A DNA stretch of 33,141 bases, taken from JAOAJC01 sp964354195 (GTDB lineage Archaea > Nanobdellota > Nanobdellia > Pacearchaeales > GW2011-AR1). The position numbers and the translations under genes are program-made. Shown piece by piece: positions 1 through 9,678 of the stretch (position 1 is its first letter; each line of letters begins with the position of its first letter). The notes beneath the pieces were generated by a model that did no database searches, had not been told where the DNA came from, and was given only the letters and a program-made list of their open reading frames with translations. The stretch is taken from NCBI GenBank assembly GCA_964354195.1, contig CAYGYN010000025.1:1-33141 (forward strand), written 5' to 3'.

Positions 1-168
1 AAGATTCTGGATTATATAGAAGAAAAGAGAGTTGCTACAAGCTCTGAAATAGCAAAATTGCTAAAAATCTCCTGGAATACTGCCGATAGTTATCTAAAAG
101 ACCTTGTTATTGAGGGAAAAATTGAGAGGATAAAAAAAGAGGGGGTAAATCTATGGCTGAAAAGATGA
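1..168 (+). CDS. Winged-helix (HTH) protein, C-terminal end only
   Basis: Reading frame 1 is open from the window edge to a TGA at 166-168 and encodes 55 residues. The pattern is that of a small winged-helix DNA-binding domain: ILDYIEEKRVATSSEIAKLL, then a recognition-helix-like stretch (SWNTADSYLKDLV), then a basic wing (KIERIKKEG). The start lies outside the window, so full length and any N-terminal domain are unknown. Its end overlaps the next gene by 16 nt, and no TATA box is visible before that gene, so the two are probably co-transcribed. A role as local regulator of the surface-protein locus is a guess from position only. Confidence 0.6.
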   Translation, partial: KILDYIEEKRVATSSEIAKLLKISWNTADSYLKDLVIEGKIERIKKEGVNLWLKR

Positions 169-926
169 ATAAGAAAGCGCAGATAGCAATCTGGGTTATT
201 ATTGCGATGGTTCTTGTAGCTTCGATTTTATTGTATTTCTTCGTGAATAAGACGGCTATTACCACCACACAAACAAGGTTCAATCCGCAGCAGGCAATAG
301 AAAAATGCGCAGAAGATGCGGTAAATGAAGCAACAGACATTATGATTCCGCAAGGCGGATTCCTTGAGCCAAATTATTACAAGCTATACAACAGCACAAA
401 AATAGTTTATCTCTGCCATACGCCTGAATATTTCAAGGCATGCATAAACCTGCATCCGATGCTGCTAGCTGAAATAAAAGAGCAAATAAAGGGCTACATA
501 AAACCAAAAGTTGAACAATGTTTTAATTCTATGAAAGATGAAGCTGATAAAAGAAATATTGTTGTTGAGCTTGGGGAGATGAATCTTGATATCTCACTTG
601 CGCTAAACAGGATTTTTGTAAATATAACAAGAGAGACAAAAATAACTGAGAAAGGAACAACAAGCGCTCTTGAAGATTATGATTTTGAGATTGTAAATCC
701 AATATATGACTTGGCAAATGTTGCAATAGATATAACCAATGCTGAAACAAAAATGTGCGGCTTTGATTATGTGCTATTTACTCTGATAAATAATAATTTT
801 GACATAAGGAAGAATATGCTGTCTGATTATACTGAGATATACAATATAAAGGACAAGCAATCAGGAAAAGCGCTCAATATAGCAATAAGGGGGTGCGCAG
901 TGCCTATGGGGCTGCTAAAAGAATAA
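153..926 (+). CDS. Pilin-like secreted protein, cassette 1
   Basis: Encodes 257 residues. The N-terminus is a short basic stretch (NKKAQ) followed by one hydrophobic helix (about residues 10-31), the layout of archaeal class III (prepilin/archaellin-type) leaders, though without Glu at +5 of a mature form. The rest is a predicted extracellular domain with spaced cysteines: IEKCAEDAV, a PQGGF motif, YLCHTPEYFKACI and VEQCF. These positions are shared with the products at 4337 and 8920. A GAGGGGG ribosome site at 139-145 favours ATG 153, but ATG 165 (MNKKAQ, ATGA overlap with the upstream stop) matches the paralogues better. The large cysteine-rich gene follows after 1 nt, so the two products are probably made together. 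Function unknown. Confidence 0.75.
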   Translation: MAEKMNKKAQIAIWVIIAMVLVASILLYFFVNKTAITTTQTRFNPQQAIEKCAEDAVNEATDIMIPQGGFLEPNYYKLYNSTKIVYLCHTPEYFKACINLHPMLLAEIKEQIKGYIKPKVEQCFNSMKDEADKRNIVVELGEMNLDISLALNRIFVNITRETKITEKGTTSALEDYDFEIVNPIYDLANVAIDITNAETKMCGFDYVLFTLINNNFDIRKNMLSDYTEIYNIKDKQSGKALNIAIRGCAVPMGLLKE

Positions 927-927
927 A

Positions 928-3900
928 ATGAAAAGAATATCAAAAATAATTTGTGGAATTCTTGCAATAATCGCGATTATGATTTTCATATTTGCAGTGA
1001 GTGTGGTTTCCGGGCAGGACAGCATAAGCACGTGCATCAGCATATGCACAGAATATACAAGTGCGGAGTGCAATGCAAAATGTGATGAGCCGTGTGTGCC
1101 GTCAGATATAACAAACGTTCCTGAGTGCGAGCTTGGAACCTGCTTTGACAACAATAAAGGAACTTGCATGCAGAACTCCCCAAAGAAATTATGCGAGGAT
1201 GGCGAAGGAACATGGGACAAGGACCCAAACAATGCCAACTGCAAGAAAGGGTGCTGTATAATGAGCGGAAATGCTTTCCTATCAACAGCAAGGCAGTGCG
1301 CTAATATGGCGGAGGCATTTGGCATAACTAAGACATTCAGGCCCGAGGCAAACAGCGCATTGAAATGCCTGACATATATGTATTCGCTTGAAGAGGGCGC
1401 ATGCATTACAGGAGTTGACAGCCTAACAGGCAAGAACAACTGCCAGTTCATCTCTAAAGCAAGATGCCTTGAGCTAAAGGGACAGTTTTATGGAGGATTC
1501 CTTTGCTCTTATCCTGAGCTTGAGACAAAGTGCACAAAGGAAAAGACAAGCAAGTGCGTTGAAGGAAAAGACGAACTATACTGGTTTGACTCCTGCGGAA
1601 ACAGGGAAAATATTTATGACGCAAACAAAGTGAAAAGCTGGAATGAAGGCAAAGTGCTATCCAATAATGAGAGCTGTGTCCTGAAATCCGGAAGCAATCC
1701 TGTGGCCAACCAGGGCACATGCGGGAACTGCAATTATATAATGGGCAGCAGGTGCGGGAACAAGACAGCAAACGAGAAACTTGATGACTCAACGCAGAAA
1801 TCTGTATGCAGGGACTTGTCATGCATTGATGAGAATGGCAATAGGAGAGTGCATGGAGAAACATGGTGTGCTTACCAAGGAGCAATAGGTGTTGCTGGAA
1901 ACAATCAGAGGGCAGTTGACACGCCTGGAAGCAGTCATTTCAGGAAAATATGCTATGAAGGAGATGTAAGGACAGAGCCGTGTGCTGATGCAAGGAGCGA
2001 GATATGCATAGAAAATAAGACAGAAGGAAAGTCAAGCGCAAGCTGTGTTATTAATGAATGGGCAAAATGCCTTTCTGCAAATAGCAAATCTGAGAATGCA
2101 AGGGTTAAGGAATGCAAAAAATATCCTGCATTCTGCTTCATGAAACAGATTAATGTTGATGACCATTTTAAATTCGGGATGTGTGCTCCAAAATATCCTC
2201 CAGGGCATAACCTGACAAGCGGCGAAGGAAGCTCGTGCAAGCTGGGAACAATGACATGTGAAGTGACTTATGTCAAGGATTATAATGGTCACTGGAATTG
2301 TGAAGACAATTGCGACTGCAGGCATTCTGGATTTGCTTCGCAGATGAATGACTTGTGCATGTCTCTCGGGGATTGTGGGGCAGAGGTTAATTATGAAGGC
2401 ATCTTGACAAAGAATTACAAAGTCAGCAGAACAAGCGCTCTTCAAGATTCATACATTAATGGCTTGATGAAATACGCCAATGTAACTCCTGGAAAATTTG
2501 CAACTGGCGAGGGCATTCTTGGGAATTACTCAGGAGACTGGGAGATGAACAGCGCACAGGGCAGTGAATTTTTCATGAATCTCTGGGATTCGAGCTGGTG
2601 GGGGGGCGGGGCTTTATTATTAACAATGATAAACCCGATTGCGTTTATGGTTTTTGGAGCTGAGCTGATTGCTGATTTTGCAGTAACTGTACTTGGAATA
2701 AGTGAGGATAATTTCTTTGTGGAGGTTGCGCTTTATACAAATCCATTCAGATGGTTTGGGGTTGGAGACAGTAAGCAAAAGGACATTATATTCACATGCA
2801 AGCCTTGGGAAGCCCCTGCTGGAGGAAAATATTGCGACAGGTGCGGGAAAGACGGATTCACTTGCACAGATTATGCGTGTTCGTCGCTTGGACAGACATG
2901 TGTATTGGTAAACAGGGATACTGGCTCAGAGAGATGTGTTGACAGCGCTCCAACTGATGTAAGTGTTCCAATAATAAGCCCTTGGGAATCTGCGCTTTCT
3001 GAAGGATTCAATTACACTAATGCGAATGCGCTTGGAGTCAATATTGTGGGCGAGAGCAGTGATGGATGCATACCTTCATTCACTATATTTGACATGGGCA
3101 TAACTACAGACAAGGTTTCGCAATGCAAATACTCGACGAAAGCAGGATTTGAATTTGAGCAGGAGGGAGAAGAAATACCTCTTGACACATATAACACTGA
3201 TGCTGAATTTTTTAAGGAAAATCTTCTTGAAGGATATTTCGGCACAAACATTTACAATGAGAGCCATTCGATGAAATTTATAGTGCCGACTCTGGAATCT
3301 CTTGGAAAGTCAAGCCTCGGGCCAAATCCAAGGGCAGATTATAATCTTTATGTGAAGTGCAAGGGAGCGAATGGAGTGATAAATGAGGCAGATTATGCCA
3401 TAGGCTTCTGCATCAAGCCAGGAGTTGATTTCAAGCCCCCAGAAGTGGCGCATACAATACCTGATGAGAGATTTGTGAAGGCTGATGCAAAGAGCGAGAG
3501 CATGCTGATATATATTGATGAGCCTGCTGAGTGCAGATGGAGCTTGCCTGATGTAAAATATGAGTTGATGAAAAACAATTTTACATGCAGGACAGATATT
3601 GACGAGCAGACAATATTTGGATGGGGATGCAATGCAACACTTCCATTGGAGGAGGGCAATAAGAGCACATTCTATGTGCAGTGCATGGACCAGCCGTGGG
3701 AAGAAACCCTGTCAAAGAGGAATGTAATGCCAGAGAGCTACAAGATTGAGCTTGCAAGGAGCAAGCCGTTGGAGATAATTTCAATAAAGCCTGATGGAGA
3801 GACACTTATTTTCGGCGTAGAGCCTGCTGCTGTAAAGATAGAAGTAGAAATAGATGGGGGGGTTGAAGGAACAGCTGCCTGCTATTACTCGCTTGACAAT

Positions 3901-4302
3901 GAAAATTATCACCTGTTCTCGAAGAGCGAAGGCCTACATCAAGAGCAAGTGTTCAACTCACTGCTATCAGGCAGCTATCCATTACAGGTAAGATGCAGTG
4001 ATAGTGTAAACAATAGCGCTGAAAGGGATATTTCCTTTACTGTAGATATAGATGCGCAGCCGCCAAAGATAGCCCGAGTTTACCAGGCTCAGGGAGATTT
4101 GATTATAAAGACAAGTGAGGAGGCAGAGTGCGCGATAAGCATGGAAAAATGTGACTTCAATTATGAGAATGCAACCCTGATGTCAGGAACAGAATATTAT
4201 CATTCTACTCCCATAACAATAAAGTCTATTTATTACATAATGTGCAAGGACAAGTTCGGCAACTATGGAGGAAGCTGCGATTTGAAAATAAAGACTATAT
4301 AA
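928..4302 (+). CDS. Giant cysteine-rich surface protein, cassette 1
   Basis: Encodes 1124 residues. Seen in order: a signal peptide or anchor (about 5-30), a long cysteine-rich ectodomain (about 35-500), a hydrophobic Gly/Ala/Ile segment (about 557-591, beginning WWGGGALLLTM), a second compact cysteine module (about 622-665, FTCKPWEAPAGGKYCDRCG), and a C-terminal region that looks like four beta-sandwich (Ig-like) repeats with the recurring pattern EPAECRW...NNFTC...FYVQCMD. Blocks such as YWFDSCGNRENIYD, GTCGNCNY and HGETWCAY recur in the products at 5091 and 9675. The many cysteines suggest a disulfide-stabilised protein outside the cell. It follows its pilin-like partner by 1 nt. I do not recognise the family; adhesin or cell-envelope component is an inference. 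Confidence 0.8.
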   Translation: MKRISKIICGILAIIAIMIFIFAVSVVSGQDSISTCISICTEYTSAECNAKCDEPCVPSDITNVPECELGTCFDNNKGTCMQNSPKKLCEDGEGTWDKDPNNANCKKGCCIMSGNAFLSTARQCANMAEAFGITKTFRPEANSALKCLTYMYSLEEGACITGVDSLTGKNNCQFISKARCLELKGQFYGGFLCSYPELETKCTKEKTSKCVEGKDELYWFDSCGNRENIYDANKVKSWNEGKVLSNNESCVLKSGSNPVANQGTCGNCNYIMGSRCGNKTANEKLDDSTQKSVCRDLSCIDENGNRRVHGETWCAYQGAIGVAGNNQRAVDTPGSSHFRKICYEGDVRTEPCADARSEICIENKTEGKSSASCVINEWAKCLSANSKSENARVKECKKYPAFCFMKQINVDDHFKFGMCAPKYPPGHNLTSGEGSSCKLGTMTCEVTYVKDYNGHWNCEDNCDCRHSGFASQMNDLCMSLGDCGAEVNYEGILTKNYKVSRTSALQDSYINGLMKYANVTPGKFATGEGILGNYSGDWEMNSAQGSEFFMNLWDSSWWGGGALLLTMINPIAFMVFGAELIADFAVTVLGISEDNFFVEVALYTNPFRWFGVGDSKQKDIIFTCKPWEAPAGGKYCDRCGKDGFTCTDYACSSLGQTCVLVNRDTGSERCVDSAPTDVSVPIISPWESALSEGFNYTNANALGVNIVGESSDGCIPSFTIFDMGITTDKVSQCKYSTKAGFEFEQEGEEIPLDTYNTDAEFFKENLLEGYFGTNIYNESHSMKFIVPTLESLGKSSLGPNPRADYNLYVKCKGANGVINEADYAIGFCIKPGVDFKPPEVAHTIPDERFVKADAKSESMLIYIDEPAECRWSLPDVKYELMKNNFTCRTDIDEQTIFGWGCNATLPLEEGNKSTFYVQCMDQPWEETLSKRNVMPESYKIELARSKPLEIISIKPDGETLIFGVEPAAVKIEVEIDGGVEGTAACYYSLDNENYHLFSKSEGLHQEQVFNSLLSGSYPLQVRCSDSVNNSAERDISFTVDIDAQPPKIARVYQAQGDLIIKTSEEAECAISMEKCDFNYENATLMSGTEYYHSTPITIKSIYYIMCKDKFGNYGGSCDLKIKTI

Positions 4303-4308
4303 TAAGTA

Positions 4309-4315
4309 TTATAAA
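4309..4315 (+). promoter_or_regulatory. TATA box for cassette 2
   Basis: TTATAAA lies 28 nt before ATG 4337 and is repeated almost exactly before cassette 3 (8892-8898). The spacing predicts a leaderless message starting at 4337, which argues against the earlier in-frame ATG at 4322 that lies only 13 nt from the box. Confidence 0.65.
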
Positions 4316-4336
4316 CAAAAAATGAGGCATAATATG

Positions 4337-5089
4337 ATGAATAAAAGAGGGCAAGTTGCAATATTTGTAATAATTGCACTTGTGCTTGTGGCAGGAGTCG
4401 TTGCATATTTTGCGATAAAGAACCTGCCAAAAGTTTCAGAGCAGGTTGTGCTTAATCCAAAATCAGCAATAGAAAAATGCACGCAGGATGCTGTGAATGA
4501 GGTTGTTGAGAAAATGCTTGCTGGAGGCGGGTTTGTGAAGCCCTCAAGCTTCAAGACATACAACGGGACAGTTGCTTACATGTGCGTGAATGATGGTTAT
4601 TTCAAGCCATGCGTGAACCAGCACCCAATGCTTCTCAATGAAATGAAAACAGAGATAAAGAATTACATAACTCCAACTGTTGAGCAGTGCTTTGCAGGCA
4701 TGAAACAGGATGCTGAGAGCAGAGGATATAGTGTTCAGCTTGGCGTGATGATTATTGATATCTCGCTTGCGCCGAACAGGATTTTTGTAGATATTGCAAG
4801 AGATACTGTTCTAACTAAAAACGAGAATGTGCAGACAACAGATAAATACAATGTTGAGGTAGTAAATCCTCTTTATGATTTGGCAAACGTGGCTGTTGAG
4901 ATATCTAACCAGGAAGCAAAATACTGCAATTTTGAGAATGTTGGTTATAGTGTCCTGTATCCGCAGTTTGACATTCAAAAATGGATGATGTCGGACTCGA
5001 CAAAAATATATACTATCAAAGACAAGCCATCTGGAAAGACAATGAGGATAGCTACGAGGAGCTGCGCGCTTCCTCTGGGGCTGATATAA
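4337..5089 (+). CDS. Pilin-like secreted protein, cassette 2
   Basis: Encodes 250 residues from ATG 4337 (MNKRGQVAIFVIIALVLVAG). The start is set by the TATA box 28 nt upstream and by the position of the KRGQ prepilin-like motif. ATGs at 4322 and 4334 are also in frame. Close paralogue of the product at 153: same hydrophobic N-helix, IEKCTQDAV, a GGGF block, YMCVNDGYFKPCV, HPMLLNEMK, VEQCF, and matching C-terminal sequence (NPLYDLANVAVEI, KIYTIKDKPSGK). The next gene starts 1 nt after the stop, as in cassette 1. Likely processed by an archaeal prepilin/archaellin peptidase and exposed on the cell surface; no function assigned. Confidence 0.75.
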   Translation: MNKRGQVAIFVIIALVLVAGVVAYFAIKNLPKVSEQVVLNPKSAIEKCTQDAVNEVVEKMLAGGGFVKPSSFKTYNGTVAYMCVNDGYFKPCVNQHPMLLNEMKTEIKNYITPTVEQCFAGMKQDAESRGYSVQLGVMIIDISLAPNRIFVDIARDTVLTKNENVQTTDKYNVEVVNPLYDLANVAVEISNQEAKYCNFENVGYSVLYPQFDIQKWMMSDSTKIYTIKDKPSGKTMRIATRSCALPLGLI

Positions 5090-5090
5090 A

Positions 5091-8000
5091 ATGAGAAAAA
5101 TAAAAAACGAGAAGAAGATTGAATATTTCAAAACTTGGACACAGATATCAATAATGATGATTGCAATATTTGCATTCGCATATTTCATGAGCGAGAGTTA
5201 CAAAGACAGGGAAGAAATCAGAATAAACCCGTGGTTCTTGATTTTGAAATTAATAACTAAATTCATATTCAGCGAGAAAGGGATAGTGTCAGCATTGGAA
5301 GCGAGCGACTTGAAAACAGGAGTTGCTACCTGCATGAGAACAGATGACGGGAAAATCTGCCAGGAATATCCTGCAAGCGAGTGCAATGTTAAATGCAATG
5401 TAACCTGCATCCCGAGCGACATGGCTCATGTTGCTGAATGCAAGCTTGGAACTTGCTTTGACAGGGATGAAGGGACATGCGCGGTTGGCTCCCCGAAGCC
5501 TATTTGTGAGGGCAACGGAGGAAAATGGTTTGATGATTCAAAAGGAAACATAAAAGAGTGCAAGAAAGGATGCTGTGTGCTTGGAAGCCAGGCTCTATTT
5601 ACAACAGATATAAGATGCCAGAAAATGTCATCACTTTTGGGAATTGAGAGAATTTTCAAGCCAGAGGTTAAGAATGAGCTTGGATGCTTTGCTTTATCTA
5701 ACACGCAGGAAGAAGGAGCATGCATTACAGGGGATGATATTTACAGCGGGAAGAAAATCTGCAAATTTTTCGCAAAAGAAAAATGTGTTGCTGCAAAAGG
5801 AACATTCTACGGCGGATTCCTATGCTCCAATCCCCAATTAAACACAAACTGCACAAGGCAAAAAACAACTTCATGCATTGAAGGAAAAGACGAGATTTAT
5901 TGGTTTGACTCTTGCGGAAACAGGGAAAATATTTATGATATTGACTTAGAGAAAAGCTGGAATAATGGCAAAATCCTGACAAAGCAAGAGAGCTGTAGCC
6001 TCGGAAGCATTGACAATCCGGTGGCTAACAGGGGAACATGCGGGAACTGCAATTATTTATTAAGCTCGAGGTGTGGGAACAAGACAGCTACACAAAAATT
6101 AAATGATGCAAGACAAGGATTTGTCTGCCGAGACTTGAGTTGCGTTGATGAGAAAGGCAACACAAGGGTGCATGGAGAAACATGGTGTGCTTACCAGAGT
6201 GACATTGGATTTGATGAAACAAGGTCGCGGGATGTTCCGGGAAGCAGCCATTACAGGAAAGTTTGCTATGAAGGAGAGATAAGGACAGAGCCTTGCGAGC
6301 AGGCAAGAAATGAAATTTGTGTTGAGAACAAGATGGATGTTCCAGGAGGAAGAACAATTTCTTCCGCTTCATGCATAAAAAACCTTGCTGCGCAATGCCT
6401 GACTTACAACAGCAAGGCAGAAGCGACAATGAAATCAGAATGCAACAACAATCCTTTCTGCGCAATCAAAAATGTTGATATTGGAAAATATTTCAAGTTT
6501 AGCATGTGCGTGGCAAGGCATCCTGTCGGGCATGACTTGACAACAGGAGAGGGAGGCAATGCGTGCAGCAAGGCAAGCAATACATGCACAGTAGTATATG
6601 TGAAAAAATTAAGCAGCGGGGATTATGAATGCGAGCAAAACTGCAATTGTGAGAGCAATGATTTTGCAGAGCAACTGAATGACTTATGCATGAGCATGGG
6701 CGACTGCGGGGCTGAAGTAAATTACATGGGAACATTAACAACAGAGGGCTACAGCACAAAGGCAGAGCACGTAGGCGGGGTGGACAATGTGGATGACCCA
6801 ACATTAAGCGCAGGTTACAAGGCAACAATCTCAAAATTCAACAAGCCCCAGGAAGGAAAAACCTCTGATGTAAACTTAACAACATGGACTGCAGAATCAT
6901 GGGACAAAGACCCTGACAAGAGCAAGCTTCATAATGCCATTGGTGCTGACTTGCCTGATTTCTCAATGATAAGCGGGGCAGCAGGAGGGCTTGCTTTATT
7001 GGGCGCCCATGCAGGACTATTCGGAGCAGTAGCAACAGCGGGAACACCAGCAACTGGCGGAGTGCTTGGATTTTTTATGACACCTGGAACAGCACCAGTA
7101 GCAGCAGGCGCAGGGACAGCATTTATGAGCGCCGGTGCAGGAGCAGTAATTGGATTAGCAATTACAGCTTTACTTATTCAATGGTCTGGAATTGGACCTG
7201 GCTTGGACCCTTGGATGACTTATACTTTAATGGGGGCAGGGTTTGCTGCAGGAGCATTGATAGCTTATAATGCAGCTACAGTGACAGCTACGGGTACTGC
7301 AGCATTAACTACAATAGGCCCTATTGCTTGGATTCCTATTGTAGGGTGGATTCTTGCTGCGGCCGTTGTCTTGTTTATTGCAGTAATGAAGATAATGAAG
7401 ATTGGAGACATCCAGACAAGAGATGTTGAATTCAAATGCAAGCAATGGCAGCCGCCAACAGGCGGGAAAGATTGTGCGAAATGCGGGACAGATGGGTTCA
7501 AGTGCTCGAAATATGCCTGCTCGTCACTTGGGCAGACATGCAAGTTTGTGAATGAGGATACAGGGCAGGAGAGATGCGTTGACACTGCCCCGAATGATGT
7601 TGCAACTCCAATCATATCGCCGTGGCTGTCTGTATTGACTATGGGATTTGTTTATACAAACAGCACAGAGCTTGGAGTCGGAGTAAAGAGTTCAAGCGAG
7701 AGTGATGGCTGCATACCTGCTTACACGATGCTGAAATTCGGAATTGCAATGAACAAGGTGGGCAAGTGCAAATATTCACAAACTTCTGGAGTGGCTTTCA
7801 AGGACATGACTGATGATTTTGGAGATTCTCTTTTCGTGGAGAATCATTCAATTACATTGTTGACACCAAGCCTTGAGATGCTTGGAATATCAAGCACCAA
7901 TCCAGGGCAGAGAGTCAATTATAACCTTTATTTAAAGTGCGAGAATGCAAACGGAGTTGCACATGAGAGAGATTATGCGATAAATCTTTGCATAAGCCCT

Positions 8001-8876
8001 CAGGAAGATGTGAGTCCTCCTATTATATTGGGGACAGACCCTATGATAGAATTCATAAGAGGAGATGCAAACATGCAGAACCTGAGTGTTTATACAAATG
8101 AGCCTGCTGACTGCAGGTGGGACTCAGCCACCAATGAATTCTATTCATTGGCAAATAATTTCACCTGTATAACTGACTTCAGCGCGCAAACCCCTGCTGG
8201 ATGGAGATGCACAACAGAAATACCAATTCCAAATAATGAAACCAAATTCTATGTGAGATGCCTTGACAAGCCATGGGAAACAAATGAATCAAAGAGAAAT
8301 GAGGGAGAGAGCAGAAGCATGAGATTTGTCAAAACTCCTGTGTTAAACATAAACTATGCAACTCCGGATAATGAGACAATAGCCTCTGGAATGCAGCCAG
8401 TTACAACAATTGTTGATGTGGAGACATCAGGGGGCTTGGATGGAACAGCAAGATGCACTTATTCATTTGACAATGTTAATTTCTTTGATTTCGCGGAAAC
8501 TTGGCAGAAGGCGCACAAGCAGACATTTGAATTCTGGGAAGCTGGAAGGAAAGATATTGAAATAAAGTGCATTGACTCTGTTGGAAATGAAGCTGACAAG
8601 AACATCTCTGTTGTTATTGAGCTTGACACAACTGCTCCAACAATAACTCGCGTTTACCAGACAGCAGGAAGCCTGACTGTTGCAACAAATGAAGCTTCTG
8701 AATGCAGGATAAGCTTTGATTTATGCAAATTCAATTATGAAAATGCCACATTGATGTCAGGCACAGGAACTGTACATACAATCCCTGTTGCCCTGAAGAC
8801 AATATATTATGTAAAGTGCAAGGACGCATTCGGAAATGCAAAAGGTGATTGCGACCTTACGCTAAAACTATTATAA
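5091..8876 (+). CDS. Giant cysteine-rich surface protein, cassette 2
   Basis: Encodes 1261 residues and is clearly a paralogue of the 928 product. The order is: basic N-terminus and hydrophobic helix (about 15-35), a second hydrophobic patch (about 47-60), the cysteine-rich ectodomain (about 75-560), a variable linker, a long Gly/Ala-rich hydrophobic region with several possible membrane helices (about 627-770, much larger than in cassette 1), the second cysteine module (about 782-830, FKCKQWQPPTGGKDCAKCG), and Ig-like repeats to the end (EPADCRW, NNFTC, FYVRCLD, YYVKCKDAFGN). Shared blocks with cassette 1 include YWFDSCGNRENIYD and HGETWCAYQ. The size change of the central hydrophobic region is the main difference. 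Function not recognised. Confidence 0.8.
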   Translation: MRKIKNEKKIEYFKTWTQISIMMIAIFAFAYFMSESYKDREEIRINPWFLILKLITKFIFSEKGIVSALEASDLKTGVATCMRTDDGKICQEYPASECNVKCNVTCIPSDMAHVAECKLGTCFDRDEGTCAVGSPKPICEGNGGKWFDDSKGNIKECKKGCCVLGSQALFTTDIRCQKMSSLLGIERIFKPEVKNELGCFALSNTQEEGACITGDDIYSGKKICKFFAKEKCVAAKGTFYGGFLCSNPQLNTNCTRQKTTSCIEGKDEIYWFDSCGNRENIYDIDLEKSWNNGKILTKQESCSLGSIDNPVANRGTCGNCNYLLSSRCGNKTATQKLNDARQGFVCRDLSCVDEKGNTRVHGETWCAYQSDIGFDETRSRDVPGSSHYRKVCYEGEIRTEPCEQARNEICVENKMDVPGGRTISSASCIKNLAAQCLTYNSKAEATMKSECNNNPFCAIKNVDIGKYFKFSMCVARHPVGHDLTTGEGGNACSKASNTCTVVYVKKLSSGDYECEQNCNCESNDFAEQLNDLCMSMGDCGAEVNYMGTLTTEGYSTKAEHVGGVDNVDDPTLSAGYKATISKFNKPQEGKTSDVNLTTWTAESWDKDPDKSKLHNAIGADLPDFSMISGAAGGLALLGAHAGLFGAVATAGTPATGGVLGFFMTPGTAPVAAGAGTAFMSAGAGAVIGLAITALLIQWSGIGPGLDPWMTYTLMGAGFAAGALIAYNAATVTATGTAALTTIGPIAWIPIVGWILAAAVVLFIAVMKIMKIGDIQTRDVEFKCKQWQPPTGGKDCAKCGTDGFKCSKYACSSLGQTCKFVNEDTGQERCVDTAPNDVATPIISPWLSVLTMGFVYTNSTELGVGVKSSSESDGCIPAYTMLKFGIAMNKVGKCKYSQTSGVAFKDMTDDFGDSLFVENHSITLLTPSLEMLGISSTNPGQRVNYNLYLKCENANGVAHERDYAINLCISPQEDVSPPIILGTDPMIEFIRGDANMQNLSVYTNEPADCRWDSATNEFYSLANNFTCITDFSAQTPAGWRCTTEIPIPNNETKFYVRCLDKPWETNESKRNEGESRSMRFVKTPVLNINYATPDNETIASGMQPVTTIVDVETSGGLDGTARCTYSFDNVNFFDFAETWQKAHKQTFEFWEAGRKDIEIKCIDSVGNEADKNISVVIELDTTAPTITRVYQTAGSLTVATNEASECRISFDLCKFNYENATLMSGTGTVHTIPVALKTIYYVKCKDAFGNAKGDCDLTLKLL

Positions 8877-8891
8877 CAAGCATAACAAAGA

Positions 8892-8898
8892 TTATAAA
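8892..8898 (+). promoter_or_regulatory. TATA box for cassette 3
   Basis: TTATAAA begins 28 nt before ATG 8920, within a stretch (ATTATAAACAAAAAATGAG) that is nearly identical to the one before cassette 2. This indicates that the promoter was duplicated with the cassette and supports a start at 8920 rather than 8905. Confidence 0.65.
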
Positions 8899-8919
8899 CA
8901 AAAAATGAGACATAAAAAG

Positions 8920-9678
8920 ATGGATAAAAAGGGGCAAGTAGCGATATTTGTGATTATAGCTCTTGTAATTGTTGCTGTAGTTCTTGCTGTTATGTTTTAC
9001 CCCCAGATAAGAGGTTATGTTGCACCGAGCGAGATTTCACCAACGCAATATCTCCAGGATTGTGTTGAGCCCCAAGTTAGAAATGCACTTGATTTGCTGT
9101 CCAAGCAGGGAGGATACCAGAACCCTGAAGGATACATAACCTACAAGGACATTAAAATAAAATATTTATGCTACATAAACGGCTATTACAAGCCATGCGT
9201 CATACAGCAGCCCATGATAATAAGCCATTTTGCAACGGAACTTTCAAAAATATTGACACCGAAGGCAGAGCAATGCGTTGCAAGCCTTAAAACGGAGTTT
9301 GAGAGGCGCGGATATCAGGTAAAAGTTGAAAAAATAGAGGCTGTTAGCTCAATGCAGGAAGGCAGAATTCTTATAGAATTTAATACTCCAATGAGCATAA
9401 CAAAAGAGACAACAAGGACATTTGACAAGTTTAGTGTCTCCATACCAAGCGAGATGTACAATCTACTTTCCATCTCAACGAGCATTGTTGACTATGAGGC
9501 AACATATGGAGACTCTGAAACAACAAATTACCTTCAATATTATCCTGACTTGAAGATTGAGAAGATAAGACTTGAAGATGGGGTAAAGATTTATAGATTA
9601 TCAAATGTTGTAACAAATGAGAGTTTCCAGTTCGCAACACGCAGCCTGGTTTGGCCTGCAGGATATGGATTAGAATGA
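8920..9678 (+). CDS. Pilin-like secreted protein, cassette 3
   Basis: Encodes 252 residues from ATG 8920 (MDKKGQVAIFVIIALVIVAV). It is more diverged from the first two pilin-like proteins but keeps the diagnostic blocks: an LQDCVEPQV cysteine, KQGGYQNP, YLCYINGYYKPCV, QQPMI and AEQCV. The C-terminal half is different (FDKFSVSIPSEMYNLL, VTNESFQFATRS). The stop overlaps the next start as ATGA (9675-9678), so translation of the pair is probably coupled. The KKGQ N-terminus resembles a class III leader without Glu at +5. The consistent one-to-one pairing with a giant cysteine-rich gene implies that the two products work together. Confidence 0.75.
   Translation: MDKKGQVAIFVIIALVIVAVVLAVMFYPQIRGYVAPSEISPTQYLQDCVEPQVRNALDLLSKQGGYQNPEGYITYKDIKIKYLCYINGYYKPCVIQQPMIISHFATELSKILTPKAEQCVASLKTEFERRGYQVKVEKIEAVSSMQEGRILIEFNTPMSITKETTRTFDKFSVSIPSEMYNLLSISTSIVDYEATYGDSETTNYLQYYPDLKIEKIRLEDGVKIYRLSNVVTNESFQFATRSLVWPAGYGLE

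Noticed and set aside
4322..4336. Start of the cassette 2 pilin-like gene at ATG 4322.
   Set aside because: It is only 13 nt from the TATA box and places extra residues before the KRGQ motif; the cassette 3 copy shows the same pattern.
9651..9674. An upstream start for the cassette 3 N-half gene.
   Set aside because: It would add residues before an otherwise perfect signal peptide and lose the ATGA junction at 9675.
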